From Armatimonadota bacterium (GTDB taxonomy: Bacteria > Armatimonadota > Zipacnadia > Zipacnadales > UBA11051), in the NCBI GenBank assembly GCA_003542955.1, contig DPJP01000149.1:10963-20077 (forward strand): a stretch of DNA of 9,115 nt. The letters run 5' to 3'. The notes under the pieces were generated by a model. The model was not told where the DNA came from. It searched no databases and worked only from the letters and a program-made list of their open reading frames with translations. Within the stretch, counting starts at the first letter, position 1. Each line of letters begins with the position of its first letter. The position numbers and the translations under genes are program-made. Of this stretch, positions 1 through 6,363 are shown piece after piece.

Positions 1-3000
1 CGGTGTAGCCGGACATGTAGAGGACTCGCAACTCCGGCATCCGGGCCTGCAACCGCGAGTAGAGTTCCTTGCCGTTGGCGCCGGGCATTACGACATCGGT
101 GAGCAGTAGATCGAACCCGCCGTCGTGCGTCTCTGCCAGCGCAAGCGCCTGCTCGGCGCCGTCGCACTCGATGGTCCTGTAGCCGGCGCGTTCAAGCATC
201 TGGCAGGCGAGCATGCGGACCGTCTCGTCGTCCTCGACGACCATGATGGTCTCCGTGCCGTGGCTGATCTCTCCAGCCGACGTGACCTCGACGGGTTCCG
301 CGGAGTCGGTGACGCCGGGCAGATACACCTTGGCCGTGGTGCCCTGGCCCAACTCGCTGTAGAGTGACATGTGCCCGCCATGCTGCCTGACCACACCATA
401 CGCGGAGGCCAGACCGAGGCCGGTCCCCGAGCCGGGCTGCTTTGTTGTGTAGAAGGGCTCAAAGGCCCGATCGAGCGTCTCCTTCGTCATTCCCTCGCCG
501 GTATCGGTCACTGCCATCATGACATAGGGGCCGGGCGTCACGTCGGGATGGTCTGCCGCATAGCCCTCGTCGAGGTTGACAGGCGCCGTCTCGATCGTGA
601 GCTTCCCGCCGGTGGGCATGGCATCCTGCGCGTTGACCACAAGGTTCACGATGACCTGCTCGATCTGCGCAGGGTCGGCCATGACCGCGGGGAGGTCGGG
701 GTGGAGCACGGTCCTCGTCTCGATGTCCTCGCGAATTGTGATGCGCAGGACTCCGTCGAGTTCGGTGATGAGGTCGTTGAGGTTGATCGGCTTCATGTCG
801 AGGGCCTGCTTGCGGCCGAATGCGAGCAACTGCCAGGTGAGGTCGCGGGCGCGCTCGGCAGCGGCCTGGACCTGCTGGATGTAGGCGTGAGCGCGGTGGG
901 CGGGGTCAAGAGCCATGAGCGCGAGGTCTGAGAAGCCCATGATGGGTGACAGGATGTTGTTCAGATCGTGAGCAACGCCGCCGGCGAGGCGCCCGATTGC
1001 CTCGAGCCTGCCGGCCTGTCGCATGCGCTCCTCGAGTCGCGCGGCTTCCTCCTCGGCCGCCTTCCGCTCCGTGATGTCGGTCATCAACCCCATGGCCCCG
1101 ATGTAGTCACCGTGGTCGTTGTGCAGCGGCGTCCCGGAGGTGACGACCCACAGATCGCTCCCATCGCGGCGGACGTAGCGCGCCTCATACCTCCCGGCAA
1201 CACCCTCTCGCCTGCGCCGAAGCGCGTCCTCGAGGACGGGCGTGTAGTCGACATGGATGAAATCGGCGACGGGTCGCCCGGCGACATCCTGTGGCTCGTA
1301 TCCGAGCATGTCGGCCATCTGGCGGTTCACGAACACGGTGTTGCCCGCTTCGTCGAGTATCCAGATGCCCTCGTTGGCGGTCTCGACGATCCGGCGATAC
1401 TGCTCCTCACTGCGGCGGAGGGCGTCCTCGGCGGCTCTGTGTTCGGTGATGTCCTCGCCATGCGCGAGCAGGCCTACGAGGGCCCCGTCATCGTCACGCA
1501 GGACGGCATTGTGCCAGGCGATTAAGCGGCGCTCGCCGGACTTTGTCAGCACCTGGTTCTCGTGCAGTCTGGTCGGGTCGGACTCGATGGTGGCCAGGAT
1601 CGCGCCGAGTTGGGCAATGTCGACGCGGATCTCAGGCGGAATACAGGTATCAACCCAACTCCTGCCGAGCAGTTCGCTCTCCTCATAGCCGAGTATCTCA
1701 CAGGCCTTGCGGTTGACCAGCGTGATGGTCATATCCGGCTTGAGGGCAACAAGCATCGAGTCCATGACATCGAGGTACTGCTGCACGCGGTCACGCTCGC
1801 GCTGGATAGCTTTCTGGGCGCGCTTGCGCCCGCTGATGTCACGGACCACCCCGAGCAGCGCGGGCCGACCGGCGTACTGGATTGCGCGGACGCTGCACTC
1901 CACATCGATCTGACCACCGTCGGCGGCGATGTGAACGGTCTCAAAGACCGCGGAGCCCTCCCGCTTGACCTGTTCCACGCGTTCGGGTGCCAGTTGCGCA
2001 TAGTCGGGCCTGTCGATGTCATTGATCGGGCGCCCCTGAAGTTGCGCCCACGAGTACCCGAGCCTCCTGCAGGCCGCGCCGTTCGCGTCGATGATACGCC
2101 CATCCGTGTCGAGCACGAAGATGGCGTCGGCGGCGCCCTCAAACAGCGCGCGATAGGTCTCCCTGGATTGACGAAGCCGCTCGCGGTCATCGCGTGAGCG
2201 CTCGACCACACGGAGGGCTATCGCGAGCAGGAGCGCGGCCAGTGCCGAGACGGCGAGGTTGAACGCCAGGGCCCTCGTGCCCTGGCTACGCAAGGAGGCG
2301 AAGGCGCGGCCCTCGCGGGGGTGGACCGAGGTCTCCCAGCGGCGCTGAAGCACAACACGCTGCTGCTGCGCCCCGAGTTCGGCGAGGAGACCGGAGTGTG
2401 AGCGGCCCTGGTCTGTTGGCGAGATGACAGGCCGACCGTCGAGCGTGACCTCGAGACAGGTATCGGTGTCGGGAACGGCGCGGGTAATCTCCGCGGCAAA
2501 GTCCTCGAGGCGCAGCCGCCCGGCCACGATGCCGCTGCAGACGGCCCGCGGGTCGTTGTTCTCCAGCGCGGGCACATAGAGCACGATCCCCGGGTCGCCT
2601 GACTGCAGAGTGACGACCGGAGAGCACAGCGGCTCATGGCTGCTGAGGACTGCCAGGTGCAACTCCCGTCGGCCCGCCACGGGCTTGCGGTCAGTCCCGA
2701 CCATCGCGGTGCTGCCGCCGCGGTCCATGCCCACCCTGACGATGCTGTCAGAATCGAGAAAGACGATGCTCTGGTAGCTTCCCTGGCCCTGCATGATGCG
2801 AGTGGCCTGCTTCTCGAACTCGGCCTGTCGGCGGTCGGCAGGCCACTCGGCCCAGTGACCGGCAAGCAAGGTGAGATCGTTGATCCGCTCCGCGAGCGCG
2901 GTCTCGACGCGCAGGAGTGTCTCGTAGGCCAGTTGGGCGCTCTCCTGACGCGCAAGCTCCACCGCCAGCGATGCGCTCCGTTGAGAGGAGATGAGGTTCG

Positions 3001-3070
3001 CCCACACCAGCAGAGCGAGCAGAGCGATCGGAAGCAGCCACTTGATCACGCCAATACGTACGCCGAGCAT
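1..3070 (-). CDS. Hybrid sensor histidine kinase, three PAS domains plus receiver (3' end cut by window edge)
   Basis: An uninterrupted frame of 1023 codons runs off the left edge. Seen: a membrane helix at residues 9-23; an extracytoplasmic region at about 24-263 that looks CHASE-like (HWAEW at 72-76); a second helix at about 264-286; PAS domains at about 303-415, 428-540 and 555-665; a short charged coiled coil; HisKA with AHDLNN, phosphoacceptor His701; HATPase_c with the N-box Asn813, DTGEGM from Asp856 and a G2 box near 878-885; then a receiver from about 942 with acidic pocket Glu946/Asp947/Asp948, phosphoacceptor Asp992 and Ser1020. The receiver's conserved Lys lies past the edge, so roughly 40-50 residues are probably missing. 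By family, it senses an external signal, autophosphorylates and relays phosphate. The ATG at 3070 fits because a G-rich ribosome site lies 5 bases upstream and a membrane helix follows at once. No output regulator is in the window. The ligand is unknown, and the CHASE assignment is tentative. Confidence 0.95.
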   Translation of the reverse strand, partial: MLGVRIGVIKWLLPIALLALLVWANLISSQRSASLAVELARQESAQLAYETLLRVETALAERINDLTLLAGHWAEWPADRRQAEFEKQATRIMQGQGSYQSIVFLDSDSIVRVGMDRGGSTAMVGTDRKPVAGRRELHLAVLSSHEPLCSPVVTLQSGDPGIVLYVPALENNDPRAVCSGIVAGRLRLEDFAAEITRAVPDTDTCLEVTLDGRPVISPTDQGRSHSGLLAELGAQQQRVVLQRRWETSVHPREGRAFASLRSQGTRALAFNLAVSALAALLLAIALRVVERSRDDRERLRQSRETYRALFEGAADAIFVLDTDGRIIDANGAACRRLGYSWAQLQGRPINDIDRPDYAQLAPERVEQVKREGSAVFETVHIAADGGQIDVECSVRAIQYAGRPALLGVVRDISGRKRAQKAIQRERDRVQQYLDVMDSMLVALKPDMTITLVNRKACEILGYEESELLGRSWVDTCIPPEIRVDIAQLGAILATIESDPTRLHENQVLTKSGERRLIAWHNAVLRDDDGALVGLLAHGEDITEHRAAEDALRRSEEQYRRIVETANEGIWILDEAGNTVFVNRQMADMLGYEPQDVAGRPVADFIHVDYTPVLEDALRRRREGVAGRYEARYVRRDGSDLWVVTSGTPLHNDHGDYIGAMGLMTDITERKAAEEEAARLEERMRQAGRLEAIGRLAGGVAHDLNNILSPIMGFSDLALMALDPAHRAHAYIQQVQAAAERARDLTWQLLAFGRKQALDMKPINLNDLITELDGVLRITIREDIETRTVLHPDLPAVMADPAQIEQVIVNLVVNAQDAMPTGGKLTIETAPVNLDEGYAADHPDVTPGPYVMMAVTDTGEGMTKETLDRAFEPFYTTKQPGSGTGLGLASAYGVVRQHGGHMSLYSELGQGTTAKVYLPGVTDSAEPVEVTSAGEISHGTETIMVVEDDETVRMLACQMLERAGYRTIECDGAEQALALAETHDGGFDLLLTDVVMPGANGKELYSRLQARMPELRVLYMSGYT

Positions 3071-3327
3071 ACGTTCCCCCGAGCATGAGCTTTCCGAGGC
3101 GGCGGGCACCGGCGCCGGACTGCAGGTAGAGATGGGCCGGCGGAGATGGCAGGGCCTCGCCGGTCGAGCCGTGACTCAGTTTCACCCGTCCGGCCCCGAA
3201 TTCCTGCACGGTCCGCGGGCCGGCGCGCCCGTCTATGAGCAAGGACGCAAGACTCCGGCGTGATGTTCGAGCAGGATAGGCCCGTGCGCGCGCGGAATAG
3301 CAGACTCGAGCCGCGATTGTTCAACTC

Positions 3328-3347
3328 CGGCCGGAAAGAACCGGCCG
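3328..3347. repeat. Perfect 7-bp inverted repeat upstream of the Gfo/Idh/MocA gene
   Basis: The arms CGGCCGG and CCGGCCG flank the 6-base spacer AAAGAA. The repeat ends 5 bases before the ribosome binding site. It could be a repressor operator or a hairpin in the leader of the mRNA that affects access to the ribosome site. It has no T-tract and sits before the gene, so it does not look like a terminator. Confidence 0.6.
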
Positions 3348-3352
3348 CTGCG

Positions 3353-3359
3353 AAGGGAG
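3353..3359 (+). promoter_or_regulatory. Ribosome binding site deciding a GTG start
   Basis: AAGGGAG lies 7 bases before the GTG at 3367. No in-frame ATG lies near, and the Rossmann fold begins at residue 4, so this site supports GTG as the true start. Confidence 0.8.
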
Positions 3360-3366
3360 CACCACC

Positions 3367-4371
3367 GTGGAGAGGGTCAAGTGGGGAATCCTTGGGCTGG
3401 GCTGGTTTGGCGAGAAGCATGCCGAGGCATTGTCGGGCATCCCGACAGTCGAGTTGCACTCAATGTGCAGGCGAAGCGAGGAGCCGCTGAAGCAGACGGC
3501 GGCGGAGTTCGGGGTGCCAAACACCTATACTGACTACAATGAGATGCTGACAGATCCGGAACTGCAGGTGGTCAGTGTCACAACCATGTGGGATCAGCAC
3601 GTGGCTCCGGCGGTTGCCGCACTCGAGGCCGGCAAGCACGTGTTCCTGGAAAAGCCGATGGCCTCGACTGTCGCCGACTGCCGCACCATAGTCGACGCCG
3701 CGAACGCATCGGACCGCTACTTCATGGTCGGCCATATCTGCCGGTTCAACCCGCGCTACGCCGCGGCGAAGCGCGAGATCGAGGCCGGGAACATCGGCGA
3801 GGTGGTCTCGGCATACGCACGACGGAACATACCCGCCTTCGTCGGCGCACAGGTGCTGCCGAAGATCGGCCCAATCATCGGCGACGGTGTCCATGACATG
3901 GACCTGATCCTCTGGTATACGCGGGCGAAAGTCGTCAGCGCCTACGCGCAGACGCACACATTCAACGACTACGCGAACCCCGACAGCGGCTGGTCGATGT
4001 TCCGGCTCGATACCGGGGCAACGGTTGTGCTGGAGAACAACTGGTGCCTGCCCGACGGCACGGCGTTCCAGATCGACGAGCGGATCGAGATCATCGGCAC
4101 CAAGGGCTCTATTCACGTCCATGAGACGCACCCGAACTTCTCGGTGTGCAAGGATGGGGCGTTCACATCGCCGGATACGACCTACTGGCCCGAGCTGCAC
4201 GGCATCCGCGCGGGGGCACTGCGCGATGAGCTCAACTACTTCGCCACCTGCGTGCTGCTGGGGCAGAAGCCCTCGGTGATCACGCCCGAGGAGTCAATGG
4301 CCGCGGTCGAGGCGTGCCTGGCAGCCGAGGAGGCGGCCCGGACGGGCCAGGTTGTCTACCTGAACAAGTGA
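3367..4371 (+). CDS. Gfo/Idh/MocA family oxidoreductase
   Basis: A complete protein of 334 residues, the usual length for this family of NAD(P)-dependent sugar, inositol and sugar-acid dehydrogenases. Seen: a Rossmann dinucleotide motif GILGLGWFG at residues 7-15; the family signature EKP at 95-97, whose Lys96 is the expected catalytic/cofactor-contacting lysine; and GDGVHDMD at 172-179, with His176 in the place of the usual catalytic histidine. The C-terminal half fits the mixed alpha/beta substrate domain. There is no signal peptide, so it is cytoplasmic. It has its own leader with an inverted repeat and is followed by a strong hairpin, so it is probably transcribed alone. Members act on myo-inositol, glucose, galactose, glucose-fructose pairs, trans-dihydrodiols and nucleotide sugars, and the substrate cannot be told from sequence by eye. 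Family assignment is secure; function beyond oxidoreductase is not. Confidence 0.95.
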   Translation: MERVKWGILGLGWFGEKHAEALSGIPTVELHSMCRRSEEPLKQTAAEFGVPNTYTDYNEMLTDPELQVVSVTTMWDQHVAPAVAALEAGKHVFLEKPMASTVADCRTIVDAANASDRYFMVGHICRFNPRYAAAKREIEAGNIGEVVSAYARRNIPAFVGAQVLPKIGPIIGDGVHDMDLILWYTRAKVVSAYAQTHTFNDYANPDSGWSMFRLDTGATVVLENNWCLPDGTAFQIDERIEIIGTKGSIHVHETHPNFSVCKDGAFTSPDTTYWPELHGIRAGALRDELNYFATCVLLGQKPSVITPEESMAAVEACLAAEEAARTGQVVYLNK

Positions 4372-4399
4372 CTGCGGCAGGATTTCGAGACTGACAGTA

Positions 4400-4425
4400 C
4401 AGGGAGGCCCGTGTGGGCCTCCCTG
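4400..4425. terminator. Hairpin between convergent genes, probable bidirectional terminator
   Basis: A perfect 11-bp stem, CAGGGAGGCCC and GGGCCTCCCTG, closes on a 4-base loop GTGT. It starts 28 bases after the stop of the Gfo/Idh/MocA gene and 27 bases from the stop of the convergent gene. The T-tract is weak on both sides (GATAGCTTTG on plus), so termination efficiency is uncertain. The strength and location of the stem make termination of both genes the best explanation. Confidence 0.7.
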
Positions 4426-4452
4426 ATAGCTTTGTGCGCTGGGCGATGGCGG

Positions 4453-4866
4453 TCAGGCGTCGGGAGTCTCGGTGTCCTCGGCCATCTGCATCAAGTTGGT
4501 GATGATCTCGGTGGTGCGCGGGCTGTTGAAGACCATCCGCAGACCGTCAACAAGCGCGTCCTGATCGGGAGCCGCGAGTTCCTCGTCGCCCCAGCGGATG
4601 GTGATCGGGTAGGGCGCCGGCCCGCTGACGAGTTGCAGGAGGCTGTAGCTGTAGTCGTCCAGGTCCGGCACCACCAGCCTGAAGGTGTGCACCATCTGTG
4701 CCGAGCTGCGCACGGTGCGGCTGGTCACTGTGGCCGTGACCACACCGCCGGTCCGCTCCCCGAGATACTCCGCCTGCGCCCTCAGCAGCGCCGCCGGCGA
4801 TGGGACGGGCGTTGACTCGGTGAACTTGACCCTCCAGAGGCTGCCCAACTGCCGTCGCCTCCGCAT
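4453..4866 (-). CDS. Small conserved-looking protein of unknown function
   Basis: A 137-residue frame that I do not recognise. It looks real: a strong ribosome site (AGGGGGAGG, 4 bases before the ATG), balanced composition and a clean convergent arrangement ending near a terminator hairpin. The N-terminus is basic (MRRRRQ). Residues about 40-65 are rich in Val/Thr and likely beta-stranded. A central stretch, about 67-92, is acidic and aromatic (DLDDYSYSLLQLV) and ends in ITIRWGDEE, and the C-terminal third looks helical and acidic. No signal peptide, membrane segment, metal-binding cluster or helix-turn-helix is visible. It is probably a small soluble cytoplasmic alpha/beta protein. It appears to be transcribed alone, and the neighbours say nothing clear about its role. 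Confidence 0.75.
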   Translation of the reverse strand: MRRRRQLGSLWRVKFTESTPVPSPAALLRAQAEYLGERTGGVVTATVTSRTVRSSAQMVHTFRLVVPDLDDYSYSLLQLVSGPAPYPITIRWGDEELAAPDQDALVDGLRMVFNSPRTTEIITNLMQMAEDTETPDA

Positions 4867-5182
4867 CTGTCCTCCCCCTTGTTGCCTCTATGCTCTAGCC
4901 TGGACGTTGTGGGACGTTCTGGAGGGGCCGCCGAACGCCAGAGCCGGCGCACATGCCCCTAACCCCTCGCCCCTGCAATTCAACCGTTCGTTCGTCCGTT
5001 ACCCCCCCACCCCCCGGGGACAAGCATCGGGACGGCGCCTGCTGCCGCGGGAAGCCCGACCCCCGGACACGCGACCTCCACGCAACGGCAACTCACCTGT
5101 GCGGGCTGTGCACCGTACCTACGGCCCGTTACGGCCCAACAAGCATACCGTGCGGGGGCCGGGCTCGGTGTCATCTCCCGGC
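4867..5182. other. Non-coding gap of 316 bases upstream of the small unknown gene
   Basis: Both flanking genes are on the minus strand. The gap lies downstream of the SDR stop and upstream of the 4866 start. It holds a 10-bp tandem repeat (4902-4921), a cytosine tract C7-A-C6 (5002-5015), an 8-base direct repeat TACGGCCC (5120-5127, 5130-5137) and a 6-bp inverted repeat just after the SDR stop (5158-5163 with 5177-5182). Frames crossing it give low-complexity Pro/Arg-rich translations with no recognisable domain, so I see no gene. A promoter for the small gene must lie here, but its boxes are not clear. Confidence 0.6.
4902..4921. repeat. 10-bp tandem direct repeat upstream of the small unknown gene
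   Basis: GGACGTTGTG is followed directly by GGACGTTCTG, with 9 of 10 bases identical. The repeat lies 35-55 bases before the ATG at 4866, where an activator or repressor site would be expected. A 10-bp period puts both copies on one face of the helix. A regulatory role is inferred. Confidence 0.5.
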
Positions 5183-5953
5183 TCACCACGGCGGCAGGGC
5201 CAGGGTACCACCCTCCATCATCAGTGAACTGCCGTTGATGTAACCCGCGTCATCGCTGAGCAGGAAAGCTGCCGCCTTCGCGACATCCTCGGGCGTGCCC
5301 AGCCGGCGCACTGGTATCTTCTTGGCCACATCGGCGAGCAGCTCGTCTTCGGGCATATCCCACCCCGCGCAGGAGGCACGCAGCATCGGCGTGTCGATGG
5401 TGCCCGGGCAGATGCCGACCACCCTGATGACGCCCGCGTAGTCAGTCGCCATACAGCGGATGAGCGCCTCCAGAGCCGCCTTCGAGGCGCAGTAGAGCGC
5501 GTGCGCGGGGAAGCCGACGAAGGCCGCCACCGAGGTGGTGATCAGCACGGTGCCCTTCCCCTGTACCTGCATCACCGGCACCACGTGCTTGAGCAGCTGG
5601 AAGTTGCCCTTCACATTGACACCCATCAGCAGGTTCCAGTCGTCCTCATTGAAGTCGGTGACGGTGCCCTCGCGCCACGCGCCGGCGTTGCTCATCAGGC
5701 AGTCGATACAGCCGAAGGTATCCACCGTCTCCTGCACGAGCGCCCTGACGCTGTCTTCATCCGAGATGTCGGCCTCGATGAAGACGGCCTGGTGGCCCGC
5801 CGCCTGCAGCTCCGCCTCCATCTGCGCCCCGACGACGCCCTGAATCGAGCTGAAGGCGAGTTTGGCGCCCTGCTGCGCGAAGTAGCGCGCGCAGCCCTCG
5901 CCGATGCCCGACGTCCCTCCCGTGAGCAGGATCACTTTGCCCTCAATCGACAT
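5183..5953 (-). CDS. Classical short-chain dehydrogenase/reductase (SDR)
   Basis: A complete 256-residue cytoplasmic oxidoreductase, the typical length for classical SDRs, which are usually tetramers. Seen: cofactor motif TGGTSGIG at 11-18, Asp62 after the third strand (adenine contact), NAG at 89-91 and the catalytic set Asn113, Ser141, Tyr154 and Lys158 (YCASK). PGTIDTPM at 183-190 and a C-terminal GYINGSSLMMEGG also fit. After the second strand, where an Asp usually marks NAD and Arg/Lys marks NADP, the protein has FSSIQG, so the cofactor cannot be assigned. It is the last gene of the operon, 6 bases after the stop of the VOC gene, and its ribosome site (AAAGGAG, 9 bases before the ATG) lies inside the end of that gene, so translation is probably coupled. 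The substrate is unknown; sugars, sugar acids and polyols are the likely classes from context. Confidence 0.95.
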   Translation of the reverse strand: MSIEGKVILLTGGTSGIGEGCARYFAQQGAKLAFSSIQGVVGAQMEAELQAAGHQAVFIEADISDEDSVRALVQETVDTFGCIDCLMSNAGAWREGTVTDFNEDDWNLLMGVNVKGNFQLLKHVVPVMQVQGKGTVLITTSVAAFVGFPAHALYCASKAALEALIRCMATDYAGVIRVVGICPGTIDTPMLRASCAGWDMPEDELLADVAKKIPVRRLGTPEDVAKAAAFLLSDDAGYINGSSLMMEGGTLALPPW

Positions 5954-5959
5954 GACGCC

Positions 5960-6307
5960 TCACTCCTTTGTCTGCGCGAAGGGCTTCTTGCCGGCTTCCC
6001 ACGCCATGAACTCGAAGACCGCGCCGTCCTTGTAGATGAACACCACGGTGAGGCCGGGGAGCGCCTCGAAGGGGCCGAGGATCACGTCCTCGCCCGCGAT
6101 CTCAGCCTGCAGATCATCGGTCTCGAAAGCCAGGTGGGGCAGCGTCTTGAGCTCCTCGCAGGCGGGTGAATCGGGCTCGTAGCGCAGGAACTCGACTTTG
6201 TAGGGGTGATCGTCGGGATCGGTCACCCAGACTTTCGTCGCCTCCACGTACACCTCTCCAGGCTGCTTGTCGTCAGTCGGCAGGCCGACATGGGCAAATG
6301 TGCGCAT
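5960..6307 (-). CDS. VOC-superfamily (glyoxalase/dioxygenase fold) protein
   Basis: A 115-residue protein with the VOC beta-alpha-beta layout in two short halves. It opens with FAHVGLPT, and His6, Glu39 (KVEFL), His58 (LPHLAFET) and Glu99 (VFEFM) fall where the fold carries its His/Glu metal ligands, suggesting a divalent-metal site. By family it could be an isomerase, epimerase, lyase or dioxygenase. Between two dehydrogenase genes, an isomerase or epimerase step on an oxidised sugar is a fair guess. The frame extends to an ATG at 6391 (143 residues), but that version overlaps the upstream gene, lacks a ribosome site and adds unrelated sequence. The ATG at 6307 has AAAGGA 10 bases upstream and starts at the fold, so I prefer it. 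Middle gene of the operon, 56 bases after the epimerase-type gene and 6 before the SDR. Confidence 0.85.
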   Translation of the reverse strand: MRTFAHVGLPTDDKQPGEVYVEATKVWVTDPDDHPYKVEFLRYEPDSPACEELKTLPHLAFETDDLQAEIAGEDVILGPFEALPGLTVVFIYKDGAVFEFMAWEAGKKPFAQTKE

Positions 6308-6317
6308 GGCACTCTGG

Positions 6318-6323
6318 TCCTTT
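6318..6323 (-). promoter_or_regulatory. Ribosome binding site supporting the internal VOC start
   Basis: On the minus strand AAAGGA lies 10 bases before the ATG at 6307, inside the 56-base gap after the upstream gene's stop. The alternative ATG at 6391 is preceded by CCGCGCGCTG with no purine-rich site. Confidence 0.6.
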
Positions 6324-6363
6324 CGGTTGATCTGATAGAGCGCGTCGGGTTCACGCAGCGGGC

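Larger units (their letters stand above)
3071..3366. other. Divergent intergenic region, kinase / Gfo-Idh-MocA gene
   Basis: This gap must hold the promoters of both divergent genes, but I could not pick convincing -35/-10 boxes on either strand. Visible small structures are a 10-bp palindrome CCGGCGCCGG at 3109-3118, a direct repeat GAGATGG at 3129-3135 and 3143-3149 (14-bp period) and an inverted repeat at 3328-3347. Open frames crossing it show no recognisable protein. Confidence 0.6.

Noticed and set aside
371..2197. Several long plus-strand open frames (371-931, 968-1525, 1562-2197) opposite the kinase
   Set aside because: They are antisense to a continuous, motif-complete kinase frame. 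Their translations show no recognisable domain, as expected of shadow frames in GC-rich DNA.
2218..2955. A 245-residue minus-strand frame within the kinase region
   Set aside because: It is out of frame with the kinase sensor and membrane region, is rich in Arg/Ser/Pro and has no domain. The kinase frame through the same bases has a sensible membrane helix and PAS start.
3109..3118. CCGGCGCCGG palindrome as a kinase operator
   Set aside because: A 10-base palindrome made only of G and C is expected often by chance in DNA this GC-rich, and nothing else supports it.
3460..4200. A 246-residue minus-strand frame opposite the Gfo/Idh/MocA gene
   Set aside because: It is antisense to a family-matching gene with a good ribosome site; the translation has no known motif.
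5158..5182. GCCGGG / CCCGGC inverted repeat just after the SDR stop as an operon terminator
   Set aside because: The stem is only 6 bp, the loop is 13 bases and no T-tract follows on the minus strand, so it is too weak to call.
4685..5227. A 180-residue plus-strand frame crossing the 4867-5182 gap
   Set aside because: It overlaps the small unknown gene and the SDR end in antisense, is Pro/Arg-rich through the gap and has no domain.
5501..6169. A 222-residue plus-strand frame opposite the SDR and VOC genes
   Set aside because: Antisense to two genes with intact catalytic motifs; its composition (Leu/Arg/Glu/His-rich) is typical of shadow frames.
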